Assembly: GCF_028389875.1 (NCBI RefSeq)
Contig: NC_084671.1
Location: 377,001 to 441,000 of the forward strand
Reading direction: 5' to 3'
Length of the DNA: 64,000 nt
Origin: Rhea pennata
Taxonomy: Eukaryota; Chordata; Aves; Rheiformes; Rheidae
Under the pieces are notes generated by a model. The model did no database searches and was not told the origin of the DNA. It saw only the letters and a program-made list of their open reading frames with translations. Within the stretch, counting starts at the first letter, position 1, and each line of letters begins with the position of its first letter. A program made the position numbers and the translations under genes. Positions 11,110 through 21,854 of this stretch are shown piece by piece.

Positions 11110-13794
11110 GGGCCAGTGTTTGAACAGACGGTAATAATGGATGACTACATGTAAATAATGTGACTGAATAAATATAAAAATTGATTAATGCCTAAAATGT
11201 ATTTTTTTCTGCAGTTTGGAATAGTTAGATTTTTTTTCCCTGTAACTAAATTGTATATAACACATACTCATTTTAAAAGCAAAAGTGCTTAAAAGGCTAA
11301 GTAATAGTGACCGATAAAATTAAAACCTGCCTGCGGATGATTATGGTGCAAAAAAAGCAGCACAGTGGCCTTTAACTTTAGAAAAAAACAGAGACTGATG
11401 AGAATGGCCTAAAAGTCTGCATTAAAAACTTATAAAGTCTTGTGATCCCACAAATAAATGCAGCCCTAATCGTCTTCCAGTGTGTGGCATGCAGCCTAAG
11501 AGGCATAAGGCATTAGGGGTAGAGGAGGCAAAGTGAACCTTTGGAAAGTGAAGCAATTCAGTCAGTATTCAGTGGTTTGTGTTCCTGAATTTGAAAAGAT
11601 ACCAAACAAGTTTAGAACTACACTTAATGCCCCCTCTCCCCACAAAAAAACTTTGAAGGTTTTACTTTCAGCTGCCATTTGCACATTTTTTCTACTCTTC
11701 CCTATTTTTGAAAACACTAATACATGTTCTCTTCTCTCATCCAAACCTTGAATAAGAACATATTCTTTCAGCAAAAGAGGGGGAGGGGAAGGTTATGAGA
11801 TTGCTGGTGTTTGGGAAATGCTGACCTAAAAAAAAGATGCAGTACTCGTAAAGCAAATGAGTACTCAAAGCTCTTTGAGTACTCAAAGCTCTTTGGTAAA
11901 ACTGAAAGCTAAGCATTGTAAACCATGAATTGTAGAAAACATCTTAACAGAAGGAAGTTTGAGCATGCTGTGGTGGACTTTGAAGAGCCAAAAGGTAGGA
12001 CAGTTTATAAACAAGTTTTTCATGGACTAGCAAGAGGGTAAAGAGCAAATTACAAGCACAAAAACCATGAGAAACTACAGATCAGCTTTCTGCACTGTCA
12101 CAACTTACGAATCCTTTTACCAAATCCTAAAGGGTAAATTTTGAGAGGTCGTAAAACCTAATAAGCTTTGTTGCCTCTACGCTTGCTGAAACAATATTAA
12201 ATTATGTAACGTTAGCTGGTGAGCTAGAATCTAAATAGTGTAATTCTATGAATCAAAAGGGAAGGAAAATAGTTACATAATGACTTTAATGTGTCAATAT
12301 GAGCAAATAAAATCAGTTATCTGGCACTTTTTATAAAATTTGAGACAAAGTGTTTCACTATTTAAAACTTTTTACAAGGTAAAATACACAAATTTCTGGA
12401 CAACGTCACAAACGTTGTTTTTTGTGAGAACAAATGTTCTCACAATACGGAGAACAAGCTTCTGTATTTAAATTGCATATTAATGTGGAAAATGAAAAAT
12501 ATGAAGGAATAAAATTTGCTAAGAGGTTATTCAAGAAGGGTATTTTAGGTAGATCCTAGCAAATTAGTGGCACAGACAATATTTTGCTGTGTAAATTCAT
12601 CAACAAATGCATGTTGGAACAAGTAATTTGAGCTACATCTTAACAAGAAAAAGGATCTAGGTGATGTGTAGACAATGCCTTAGAGACACAAGCCTAATAG
12701 AGTGGATAGACAGAACCAAACAGTTCAAACTGTTAAAATGAGTAGTAAAAAGGATGAAGAGTACTCAGTGCATGGTGCGAATGACAGTGAGTATCACCTA
12801 TGGCCTCAAAAAAGAAAAACTCTGAACAGGTAACTCCCAACAGATGAAGTGAATCCTGCAGTCAAGAACAGAAATGCAATTTTCAATTGCATTTAGGCAA
12901 AGTTTAGATACAGAGCAAAACACGGATTGACACACTAACATAATTTTATGGAGGATGCAAGATTTGTGTCTTCTGTACTAAATACTCTTAAAAGTAAACT
13001 CCTTTAGGGCTATGAGCTTGATTCTAGCATGTTTTAATTCTGGCACTAAAATAAAAATACAGAGGTGGAAGATACAGTTCAGACACCAAGTAACTGAGGT
13101 ACTCCGAATACTTACATTTAGAAGTTTTAATTAGACATGGGATCTAGTGACAGGCAAAGGAGTGGTTGCAACAATTGAAGATACAACTATATAAGGGAAA
13201 ACAGAGTAATTTTAAAGATACTGACTAAGCAGCATATGACTGACAGTGTCAGGACTGAAAAGAAACACAGCTTTAGCTGAAGATTTACCTCTGTGGTTTG
13301 GGCTTTTCTTCTTACCTCCCCCACCCCTGAACTCCCCGTGCTTACTATCACATCTCACCTGTATTTTTTAAAAGGCACATTGCACTCATTCTCATAGCCT
13401 GTGTTTTCAGAGTACTTGGCCAGCAAAGATATCTAAAAGCCCTGTAGACCTTAAGGTAACTGAGAGCTTAAGTCTCTCCCCTCTCTGTTCTGAGGAAGAA
13501 ACACTGATGGTAAATAAGGTATTCACGTGGCAGGGGAATCCCTCTAACACAGGCAGGAGTCCCCCACGTAGTCTGCTAAATACAGAGTTAGTCACAAGAA
13601 TTCATCTCCTTATTTACCAGAGCTGGGCTTTTATAGACTTAGCATTTTGTCCTTTAACTAAAGCTATATTATCATACTATTACTGTTTTACAAAACTTAC
13701 AACTGCACTTAGATCTAAGTGATGTGGTAGTCAGCCATGCAATGAAGAAGGGCCTCAGAAGATGCCTGTGGAAAAAAAAATTACCAATAGTCTA
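11110..13794. other. intergenic DNA downstream of PFN2
   Basis: AT-rich sequence between the Val-SINE and the PFN2 3' end. It has an 18-bp tandem duplication at 11859-11894 that is also self-complementary. No exon, RNA gene or other repeat is recognised. Confidence 0.5.
11859..11894. repeat. 18-bp tandem duplication that is also an inverted repeat
   Basis: GAGTACTCAAAGCTCTTT occurs twice in direct succession. Because GAGTACTC is a palindrome, CTCAAAG and CTTTGAG also pair, so the duplicated block can fold on itself. Probably a replication-slippage product. Confidence 0.9.
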
Positions 13795-13815
13795 ATTTTG
13801 TTTGGTTGGAATAAA

Positions 13816-13821
13816 TTTATT
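13816..13821 (-). other. candidate PFN2 poly(A) signal AATAAA
   Basis: Canonical hexamer on the - strand, inside an AAATAAATTTATT context, about 1.6 kb past the PFN2b stop. A T-rich stretch of the - strand follows about 30 nt downstream, as expected for a cleavage region. TTTATT also occurs near 14167, so a shorter 3' UTR is possible. Confidence 0.5.
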
Positions 13822-14517
13822 TCATCTGTCTGTAAACAAGGTGTTTTTAATAGTTATGGCATTTTTTGAAATGCATATTAAATCAGATGAGTTAGACTGT
13901 ATCCCAGATGTAACAAAGTGCAGGGAAAGAAATGGACAAATCAGCAACAAGATTTGTTTAAATCTGTACATTATCCACAAGGCCCAACAATAGAAGCAAA
14001 TACTAGAATGTCCCTAAAGTAGTGCCATTCGAAAGAAACCCTTGTAGTCAGTTAAAATCCATCTCACAATAGCAAGTTTTTTTTTTAACAATAGTATGGC
14101 ACAGAATACATATTAAAAAAATTCATCACAAGACAGCCAAGTCAGTTATTCCAACCAACACCATCTCCCATTTATTCTTTTGTATACAGAATTCTGCAGT
14201 TCTCTTTAAATGGACATACAAGTTAGTACCGTGCCTGAATTGAGTTTGGTTACAGATGACTAGTGCACAAGGCAGTTCACTTCATGATTTCTGCAGCAAG
14301 GGTATGACAGGCCAAATGACAATTTTAGATTTGAAATGGCATCATTTTGACACTTTAGTTTACAAACTACCAACCTTCATCCAAATAGTGGCTTCAGAGC
14401 AGCAGAACTCTTAACCAGTAAGTGATCTGGCAGAAAGACTGGAATCAGTCAGAGCTCCCAGAACAGCTGAAGGTGGCAGTTTTCCACGATGACATTGCAG
14501 TTTTATATTTAAAAAAA

Positions 14518-14533
14518 GGGGGGGGGGGGGGGG
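14518..14533 (+). repeat. G16 homopolymer in PFN2 3' UTR
   Basis: Sixteen consecutive G on +, directly preceded by A7. On the PFN2 sense strand this is C16 followed by T7. Poly(C) in a 3' UTR can bind PCBP-type proteins, but there is no direct evidence here. Run length in an assembly may be inexact. Confidence 0.9.
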
Positions 14534-15416
14534 AATCCCAAGCTGCAAATTAAAATTGGTCCTATGAAAAAACTGAAACCAGACACACTCCAGATGGTTA
14601 TGTTGGGATATCTAATGTCCATAATGGCAGCCTTTTACAATTCAACTACAGAACAGGAGCTGGCCAAAAAAAAAAACCAATAATAGTAAGTGCCTGAGCT
14701 ATTGCAATCATGGAATGTCCCTGGCGATGGTGGTTGTAAGGTCATGGGAGGAAGTGCATCTGCACCCTTTGATAGTTTTGTGATTGCACTTACTAAGCAG
14801 TACATGCATCAGACACCATGAAGAAAAATATAAAAGACTTAAGCCTACAGTGAAGTGCAACAACAAAACTAGTGTAACATTAATAGCTTTTGAGTGGCAA
14901 ATTGGTTAAACAAACCAGGCACTATAAAAATAGGTTAAGCAAACAAAACGTGAATTAAAAAAAAGAGAGGGAGAGAAGTAAAGATATGCATGCGCTTTTT
15001 TCCTCCCAACCATGCTCTATGAAAGGAAGACTAAGTGAGCTGTGTAATTGCTCAAAGTGCTGAAGAGGCATTGATCAAATTAGAATGTACAATCGGCACC
15101 TTGTTTAGTATTTAAGTTGTTTTAGTTGTCAGTATCACACTAATTACTAAGACAAAGCAAAGCCTAGACTTGGCATATTCCCCTCCCGAGAGTTTTTCAA
15201 GGTATCATGCATATCATCTTTGTGGTGCAGAAATGGTGCCAGATATGGGACTTGGTTACATACAGTGGTTAACATACAAATGAACAAAGGATAACTGGAA
15301 TTATGACATTAGAAAATGGGTAAATAAAAAACACAAACTACCATCTACAGTCTGGTAGCACTGAACACAACTGGGTGGTGATGAAGACAGTTGCTAGGTG
15401 GATGGGGAGAGGCTGC

Positions 15417-15514
15417 TTAGACGTCAGACCTCCTCAGGTATAAAGCCAGTTCATATGCTTTCTTGTTGAGTGTCCCTCCATGGACACCTTCCTTTCCCAT
15501 GACTATAACCAATG
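15417..15514 (-). CDS. PFN2: PFN2 exon 3b: PFN2b-specific C-terminus
   Basis: On the - strand the exon follows the acceptor TGTACTCCAG. Two bases complete the codon opened by exon 2 (G|CA, Ala109), then 31 codons and TAA follow. The peptide begins [20 protein letters not shown] and ends YELALYLRRSDV, the known PFN2b terminus. It is a duplicate of exon 3a: same length (98 coding nt), same phase, and the shared core [10 protein letters not shown] and LNKKAY. The C-terminal helix contributes to the poly-proline site of profilins. PFN2b ends in Val140 in place of the aromatic Phe140 of PFN2a, which fits the weaker ligand binding reported for mammalian PFN2b. The total protein is 140 aa. Confidence 0.97.
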
Positions 15515-15671
15515 CTGGAGTACACAAGGAAACAAAACAGAAATGAACAGAATTAAAGAAAAAAAATAACACCTTTCCCCACCAACAAAGGGATACAAAG
15601 GAGACACAGGTTCATACCCCATCACCCTGCATTGCTAATAAAGTTTCCAGAATGTAAGGTTTAAAGCTCAC
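15515..15671 (-). other. PFN2: short intron between PFN2 exons 3a and 3b (inferred)
   Basis: If exon 3a is a cassette, its donor is GTGAGC on the - strand with GT at 15671-15670 (CCTGGTG|GTGAGC), and the intron would be 157 bp to the exon 3b acceptor. I found no AATAAA on the - strand between the two stop codons, which argues against exon 3a having its own poly(A) site. Confidence 0.55.
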
Positions 15672-15726
15672 CACCAGGAAAGTTTAATAGCAATCTTCCC
15701 CTAATACTTAACAGTCTGCCTAGCAA

Positions 15727-15824
15727 CTAGAACCCAGAGTCTCTCAAGTATTTTGCCATTGAGTATGCCTTCTTATTCAATCCGCCTCCATGGACCCCTT
15801 CTTTGCCCATTACAAAGACCAAGA
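15727..15824 (-). CDS. PFN2: PFN2 exon 3a: PFN2a-specific C-terminus
   Basis: On the - strand the exon follows a TTTCAG acceptor. TC completes the split codon from exon 2 (G|TC, Val109). The peptide begins [20 protein letters not shown] and ends [12 protein letters not shown] before TAG (15727-15729). This is the main neuronal profilin-2 isoform, which binds G-actin and poly-proline ligands (VASP/Ena, formins, WAVE-complex partners). Y134 and F140 (counting Met1) belong to the poly-proline site made with W4, Y7 and W32 of exon 1. Exon 3a lies 212 bp upstream of its duplicate 3b in transcript order. A good donor 55 nt after the stop suggests that it is a cassette exon spliced onto 3b. Confidence 0.97.
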
Positions 15825-17563
15825 CTGAAAGAGAAAAGAAAAAAGTTTTAAAAGAGTGTGTTAGACAAGGAAATAATGCAAGTTTTAGACAGTGCAATAA
15901 ACACACTCAAATTCAAGTTTTAGTATTTGGGTATTAAGCTAGTTTAACAGGAGTTTTGTTAAAAAAAAAAAAAAAAAAAGATGTAGACAGGGTTGGGAGA
16001 CAGCATGAATTATCCTCCAGGATATTACGTAACTACATAAGGCATAATGGTCCTCTGCTAAAAAAATGTCACCCTGAAGAGCTATCAACTATCTCAAAAA
16101 AGCATCACGATGCCTATTTACCATCAGTACCGTCCACCATCTTCCAGCCAGGAAACCCTGCCTACATCTTAAAAATATGGAAAAAATAAATGTTAACAGG
16201 GACAAAAGTGGTAGTGTATATGGAAGAACTGTGATTCTGAAAAGCAGAAGAGGGAATGTTCTTATCTGTAGTGGTTACTGCTAGTAGAAGAACCAGGCTC
16301 GGTAGTATTAAAAAAAAAAAAAAAAAAGGGTCAGACTTAAGCTAAGCTTGTGCAACAATACAGCTATAAAATAAATACTTAACTTTTTGCACAAGATAAA
16401 GCGCAGAATAAGATTTTAATGCTGACCCTCTTTCCAGTCCCACAATTTGGGTGATGAAGTGTCAAATTTGCAATTGTCTTACAAACAAGAACATGTTAAG
16501 TATCTTCAACCAGTGAGACACCATCTGCAAGCTGCCACCAGATGTCACTAGCATGTATACAGACACATTAAGGACTGTGCTTTCACAAGCACAATAGTCT
16601 TTTTCTAAGTTAGGAATAGTGTAATTGGAAATACTGCAGTCAGCCTACCTAAAGGTGACTGCACATCTCCATAGCAATTTGCTCACAAGAAGCTTAAGAC
16701 AAACAGTTCTCATCAGCATTTCAGATACGCAGACAAGATTCACAACTCAACTTGCGTAAGTGCTTCAAACAGCCTTTGTGTATCGTTGCCACATAGCTTT
16801 AGCCTATAGACAAGTATTGTGCTAGCTTTTTGTACTTTATAAGCAAAAGGCCATTGCTCACCAATTCAGCATATACCCATCCAAAAAATCCTAGACTAGA
16901 TATTTTGAACAAAGAATACCCAGTGTTTTGAGGCAAGATTTTTATATTCAAGTCTAGTGCATTCCCAATAACATGTTTTACTGGAAGCTAAATGAGAAGC
17001 ACAAGAAGCGGTTAAACTAGCATAAATTTCTCAATGATACCAAATTGGACAAGCTTTTTTTCCTGAAGATAGATTTTACAGAACTCAACAGGAAGTGCAG
17101 GAAGAGTTAGTGTGGAACTTGTTAAAAGGCATGAAGTAGTAGCTCATACAAGAAATTCACATCTTTGCATAATAAACTTTCTGTTTACAACGGAAAAGCT
17201 AATTTCACTAAAAATCATTAATATATTCCTATGATATTCTACAGTAAGCTTTAGATACCAAGTTACAACACATTTGGCAAGCTTACTTCAAACTATGGCC
17301 CACTCCTGCTTTTCAGAGATATGTTTAACCATTTAACAGTCCAGTGCCCAGCTGCGATCATATGTGGGCAACCAGGACAAGTGAAATTCCTACGAAGAAA
17401 TCTAGTTAATTGGCCAGACAGTAGCTATCCACCCACATTATGTCACATTCTGAAATTAACTGTTAAGTACATAAAAAGATTTCAGGCTCCTTTGTAGTTT
17501 GAGTCTACAATTAGGGTCATATTCTTAGTCTGGTGAACTAAAACTGAAGGAAGCGATGCTCAC
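15825..17563 (-). other. PFN2: PFN2 intron 2
   Basis: The donor on the - strand is CGAG|GTGAGC at 17563 and the acceptor is TTTCAG before 15824. It is a phase-1 intron of about 1.7 kb. It contains A-runs at 15961-15979 and about 16310-16327. No RNA gene or exon is recognised. Confidence 0.9.
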
Positions 17564-17756
17564 CTCGGCCAGCTCTGCCTACAGCAACGTTGTACGTTGG
17601 CTCACCACCTTGACTCTTTGTCCTGATGTCCATTGTGCAGTCGCCATCAACGTACAGGCTATCTCTGATCACAGAGCACTTCTTTGCACCAAGGGTCAGA
17701 CCATTGGTGAAGAACCCCTCTCGGTCTTTTCCTACAATCATATCTATTTCTACTGG
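17564..17756 (-). CDS. PFN2: PFN2 exon 2: central profilin fold
   Basis: This 193-nt exon on the - strand follows the acceptor CTTTGACAG and encodes residues 45-108 plus the first base of codon 109. The peptide starts [20 protein letters not shown] and includes the conserved segments [33 protein letters not shown] and [10 protein letters not shown], the central sheet and much of the actin-binding face. It begins exactly at a codon boundary (phase 0 from exon 1) and leaves in phase 1, the phase required by both alternative exons 3a and 3b. No substitutions break the fold. The antisense frames over this exon are shadows. Confidence 0.98.
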
Positions 17757-18559
17757 CTGTCAAAGAAAAAAGCCTAGTGTTAGCATGGCAATATTTTATA
17801 GCTTAATTCCTATTAAAAAAGAGTCTTATCTCTTACAGAATGGATTAGGTGGTAAATTCCTTCTTGCTCCCCTCAGAAAGTGCTCCCCAACACAATGCTC
17901 ATTATTAAAGAATTATATCGCATCGGTTTAGTGCAACCACAAGCACTACTTAAAAACTGTTGTCTTGAACGCTTCAGCTGTTCAAATCCAGCTTTCTCGA
18001 GAGGAAGCACGGTAGGACTGGGGCCGAGCATAAGACACGTGTGTTCAGCGACTCAACGCGCCTCACGAGTCGCCGCACGGCGGCTGAGCGCCGGCCAGGC
18101 CGCTGCCCTGGCACCGCGCGGAGGCCGCCAGCGCCGCGGCTTCCGCCTCGCGGCTCCTTCGCCGCCCGCGGCGCCGCCTCCCCGGGGCTGGCGGCACGGC
18201 GCCGGGCCGCGCCGGGGCGGGGCGGCGCGGGCGAGACTCCGGGCCGCGCCGGGGCGGGCCGCCGGGGGCACAAAGGCCCGGCCGGGGGGGCGCGGGCCGG
18301 GCCCGGCGCCCGCAAAGTGCCGAGTCACGGCAGGCCCGGCCGCCCCAATCACGGCCCGGCACTGCGGCCGCCGCGCCCCGGCCCGCCCCGGCGGCACCCG
18401 CCCGCCGCGGCGCAGGGCGGGGGCGCGGCGCCGGCCGGCGAGGGCAGGCCGCGCTCCGCACGGCGCCCGCCCGCGGCCCCTGTGTACCGGCATCGCGGGC
18501 CCGGGTCAGCAGAGCGGCGCAGGGCCGGGCGGCGGAGCGGGGCCGCAGCCCGGGCAGGC

Positions 18560-18599
18560 CCGGGGGAGGGGGGAGGGGAGGGGAGGGGAGGGGAGGGAG
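18560..18599 (+). repeat. (GGGGA)n-like G-run tract, G-quadruplex candidate
   Basis: A G-rich tract with seven or more runs of three to six G separated by single A bases. It lies in PFN2 intron 1 inside the CpG island, on the strand opposite to PFN2 sense. It meets the simple G3+N1-7 pattern for G-quadruplex formation several times over. Confidence 0.9.
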
Positions 18600-18619
18600 G
18601 CAGCAGTCAATGGCAGTGC

Positions 18620-18630
18620 GCCATCTTGGC
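18620..18630 (-). promoter_or_regulatory. YY1/TISU-like motif in PFN2 intron 1
   Basis: On the - strand, GCCAAGATGGC matches the core of the YY1 site (CAAGATGGC) and of the TISU initiator element. It is 0.44 kb downstream of the PFN2 start codon. An ATG here on the PFN2 strand would open only five codons (MAHCH, stop). Whether a transcript starts near it on either strand is unknown. Confidence 0.45.
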
Positions 18631-18938
18631 GATGGAGAACATGGAGCCGGCGGCGAGGCGGGTATTCGCAAACGCCGCCCGCGCCCGGCCGCGGCACCGG
18701 GCCCGGCCGCGGCGCGTGGCGCCCCCGCCCGCCCCCCCCCGCCCGCGCGGCCTCCCCCGCGGGCTGCGGGCTGCGGCCCGGGCCCCGCCGCAGCGGCCCG
18801 CAGCGCCCCCGCCCCGGCCGCGCCGCGCCCGCCCGCCCGCCCGCGCTGCAGACAAAAAAGGCGGCGGCGGCGGCCCGGCTGCCCCCGCGCTGCCGCCCGC
18901 CCGCCCGCCCGCCGCGCCCCGGCCCCTCCGCGCCTCAC

Positions 18939-19070
18939 CGTGATGCTCTGGAAGATGCCGCCGGCCGTGGCCGCCCAGACGTACTTGGCGTCGCAGTAGC
19001 CCACAATGGCGGCCTCCTGGCAGCAGCCATCGCACATCAGGTTGTCCACGTAGCTCTGCCAGCCGGCCAT
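18939..19070 (-). CDS. PFN2: PFN2 exon 1: start codon and N-terminal helix
   Basis: This 132-nt coding exon on the - strand encodes residues 1-44, starting [20 protein letters not shown] and ending GGIFQSIT before the donor GTGAGG. Profilin-2 binds G-actin and proline-rich partners at the cell cortex and at synapses. W4, Y7 and W32 of the poly-proline site are in this exon. The start is the conserved profilin Met in a strong context (GAAGATGG: A at -3, G at +4), and the same bases form a TISU/YY1-like element. With exon 2 and either 3a or 3b the reading frame is complete at 140 aa, the normal length. The CpG island covers the exon. Confidence 0.98.
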
Positions 19071-19077
19071 CTTCGGA
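19066..19077 (-). promoter_or_regulatory. PFN2: TISU/YY1-like element over the PFN2 start codon
   Basis: The - strand sequence around the start is CGAAGATGGCCGG. It matches the TISU consensus SAASATGGCGGC at about 10 of 12 positions and contains the YY1 core AAGATGGC. TISU elements direct initiation on mRNAs with very short 5' UTRs and also bind YY1. Function here is inferred; it depends on the real transcription start. Confidence 0.45.
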
Positions 19078-19462
19078 GCGAGCGCGGCGGCGGCGCGGAG
19101 CCGGGCGGCGGCGGGGCGAGGCGAGCGCGGCGCGGCGGGGCGAGGCGGTCCCTGTCCCGCTCCCTCCCTCGACAGCGGAGCGGAGCCCGAGCGCTGCAGC
19201 GAGCGGCGCGGCGCGGCCCAGCCCAGCGCAGCGCAGCGCTGCCGAGCCGAGGGGCGGGCGGGGGAGGGGCGCGGCCCGGCGCCGCCCTCCGCGCCCGACG
19301 GGCCGCGGCGGCGGCGGGGGGCGGCGCGGCCAGCGCCGGGGCCGGCCCGGAGCGGCGCGGCGCGCTCCGTTCGCAGGTGCAGTAAGGAGCGCGGCGCGGG
19401 GAGGGGCCGCGGCGGCGGCGGGGGAGCCCGCGGCGGCGGCCGGAGCGGAGCCGCAGCCTCGC

Positions 19463-19515
19463 GCCGTGCCGTGCCGTGCCGTGCCGTGCCGTGCCGTGCC
19501 GTGCCGTGCCGTGCC
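19463..19515 (+). repeat. (CCGTG)n microsatellite
   Basis: About ten and a half perfect CCGTG units at the upstream flank of the PFN2 CpG island. Three overlapping open frames starting [11 protein letters not shown] arise only because five is not a multiple of three and no phase contains a stop. Confidence 0.97.
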
Positions 19516-21835
19516 TGGCCGGAGCGGCGTGGCGCGACGCGGCGGGTCAGCCCAGCCCGCCGAGGCGGCGAGGGGAGGTCGGCGTGCGCTGCCGGGCCCG
19601 GCGGGCCGCCTCTGCGGCGGGCGGGCCGCCCTGCGCCTCCCCCTGCGCTGCCGTCGGGGCAGCCGGGGCGTGCGGGGCCCGGGGAAGGGTCAGCGCCGAT
19701 TTGGGGGATCGCCTTCGCGCCGGGCGGGACGGCTGTGCCCTGCGTGGGAGCCCTTACGATTCCCTGGGGCAGTGGAGCGAGTGGCCTTCCGTGTAGCTTG
19801 CTTTGCAGCTCTAACGCAAGAAATTAAGAGCTTATACCTGAATTTTCCAAGGCGTAAAATACAGTGTTTGAATCTGTCTTTTCCTGAGGTTATCTCCCCC
19901 AGAAAAAATATTCATCAGGTATTTGTAAGCACTCTCCCACCTGCATATTTGAGGCTGTCCTTATTCCCGTTAAAACCAAAACCTAATTCGGTTGTCATGG
20001 AATTGACTGTAGTTTGGATACTAACAGAGACTGTTTTAATTACTTAATACCTACTAAAGAGCTTGATTTTTTAAAAATTAAAGATTTTGCATCTTTTAGC
20101 TCAAATCCATAAATATTTTTGCTATTTTATTTTCAAACTGTCTTTCCACCGCTGAATTTGGACACCACCATTTGCTTGATGCTTTTTCCTCCATCCGTGT
20201 ATCCTAGAAATGTATTTGTACTTATTAATGAGTTATGGGTTTCACATTTGCTTTTGGCCTTTTAAATAACTAAAACATTTTTGTGATGTTTGGTTTGCTT
20301 TCACCATCTTCTCCCCAGATTCTTTTCATAGGAAGAAGAAAAAGGTTTCTTCCGTCTGAAGTCTCTTCTGTCACTTCTCCTTTTTATGTTTTTCTATAAA
20401 AGGTGCTGGTTTAACACTCTTATTTACACAGATGTAATGCATCAGTCTGAAAGGAACAAAAGACTGATGGGTTCATTTTTTTGGGAAGTTGGATCAAAAT
20501 CTGGTTTGTATGTGGTTTTGGCTTTTTGTTGCTTTTGCAAGCTGGAGTGAGGATTCCAGACCGTTCCACTCTAATAAGTAGATTTAATAAATAAAGAAGC
20601 AGGCACCTTATCACCCTTCGCCCAAGGGACAGGGCCTGGGAGTTTTAAGCTGCTCGTTTACCAGCTGTGTTATGGTTTGATTAACGGGAGGTGGACTTTG
20701 TGGACAGCGGGCTGGCTGGTCCAAGCATGGGGGTAGCTGTCGCAAGAAGCTGTGGGTGTCCAGGGTTTTAGCAAAAAGGTGCACTGGCCTCTTGCCTGGA
20801 GTTATCTTTCCTTTCTGCGCCCCCTGTTTAACACATACAGCCCTCCCTTCTGCCTGAGGATCAAGAATGCCATTTTCAGAGCGCTCACAGCCTAGCGTCT
20901 TGTTTCATGGTAGACGGAGGCCAAATCGTTCCTGGGAGCTGAGCTTAGTCTGGAGGGAGATGCTGGTGGTTGAGCAGCCACGTGTCACGTCTCCTGCTGA
21001 TGAATGGGAAATCCAGCCACTTCTATTCTGTCGAAACCAGCATCGCCTCTGAGGGGGGTGTATTTGAGGAGGAAGAAAATTCCTCTGGCAGACCCATTAA
21101 AGCCCTTGTTCCCCAAAGCGTGCGCCGCTCCTTCCTGGGCGGGTTCACAGGGAGGCCCGGACCCGCAGCCGGCTCCTGCCGGAGTGCCCTCGAGTGCCGC
21201 GCGGCCAGGCGAGCTGGGGCCGAGGGAGCTGCCCCTTAAGATCCTGCACGCTCCGGCGGTCTTACCAGCTTAAAATTAGCTGGGTTTAATGAGTCTTCTC
21301 TCTAATTAATCACGTCTTTCACTGGGCTGTAGTTGAATACAGAGTAGTTCAATTAATATTACCACTGGTTTGCACGGAGCATCCCCTTTTTAATAGCTGT
21401 AAAACATAGGTGGTTGGTAGCATAAGTGCCACTTTGCTGAAAGGAATTGTGTTAGCAATGCAGGCAATACAGTTTTTTGCTTTTTATGTTGTAAAGAGGA
21501 AACCACTGCACTGAGGCCTTTAATCTTCTGAACATTGACGGATGATAGGGAGCAGAGAGTTTGCCACATTCTCACTTGGTAGCTCAACTGTTACTGATAC
21601 GGTTTGTGGAGTAACACTAGCAATATGTTTAAGAAGTAAAATCTAAATTGGGTTACCACTGTTTAATATTCTGAAGCTACAAGGTAGCTTGTGTACATTA
21701 CAGTTTTGACATCACCAGTACTTATTTCTGTAATCGTAAAACTCTAATTCTAATTTCACTCTTTGGTGTCTGATTTGGTAGTGTTATAAGTTATCTTATA
21801 GAAAAACTACAATACTGTTTGTGTTGACACTTCTG

Positions 21836-21854
21836 CAGCAGCAGCAGCAGCAGC
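21836..21854 (+). repeat. (CAG)6 microsatellite
   Basis: Six CAG units directly before CTCTGAG in non-coding DNA upstream of PFN2. No reading frame of note crosses it. Confidence 0.9.

Larger units (their letters stand above)
13795..15416 (-). other. PFN2: PFN2 3' UTR (end inferred)
   Basis: This sequence follows the PFN2b stop on the - strand. A canonical AATAAA (13816-13821, seen as TTTATT on +) lies about 1.6 kb downstream, giving a UTR of the length usual for vertebrate PFN2. The UTR contains a G16 run at 14518-14533, which would be C16 in the mRNA. The PFN2a transcript may use the same UTR; see exon 3a. The exact cleavage site is inferred. Confidence 0.55.
17757..18938 (-). other. PFN2: PFN2 intron 1
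   Basis: Donor ACG|GTGAGG at 18938 and acceptor CAG before 17756, phase 0, about 1.2 kb. Its first 900 bp are inside the CpG island and extremely GC-rich. They include a G4-forming run at 18560-18599 and a YY1/TISU-like CAAGATGGC motif at 18620-18630. The low stop-codon density creates long open frames on both strands that are not coding. Confidence 0.9.
18000..19760. promoter_or_regulatory. PFN2: PFN2 CpG-island promoter region
   Basis: A block of about 1.7 kb with very high GC and dense CpG, bounded by AT-rich sequence on both sides and centred on PFN2 exon 1. GC-box-like GGGGCGG/GGGCGG motifs are frequent, and no convincing TATA box is seen upstream of the start codon, which suits a broad housekeeping-type promoter. 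The transcription start is not determined; it should lie above 19070 for the known start codon. Confidence 0.85.

Noticed and set aside
18063..19070. 335-codon - strand frame starting at the PFN2 Met
   Set aside because: Only the first 44 codons are PFN2; the rest reads through the GTGAGG donor into GC-rich intron 1.
17880..19385. 501-codon frame on + across PFN2 exon 1 and the CpG island
   Set aside because: It is antisense to a proven exon, made of Ala/Arg/Pro/Gly from GC-rich sequence with few stops, and has no recognisable domain.
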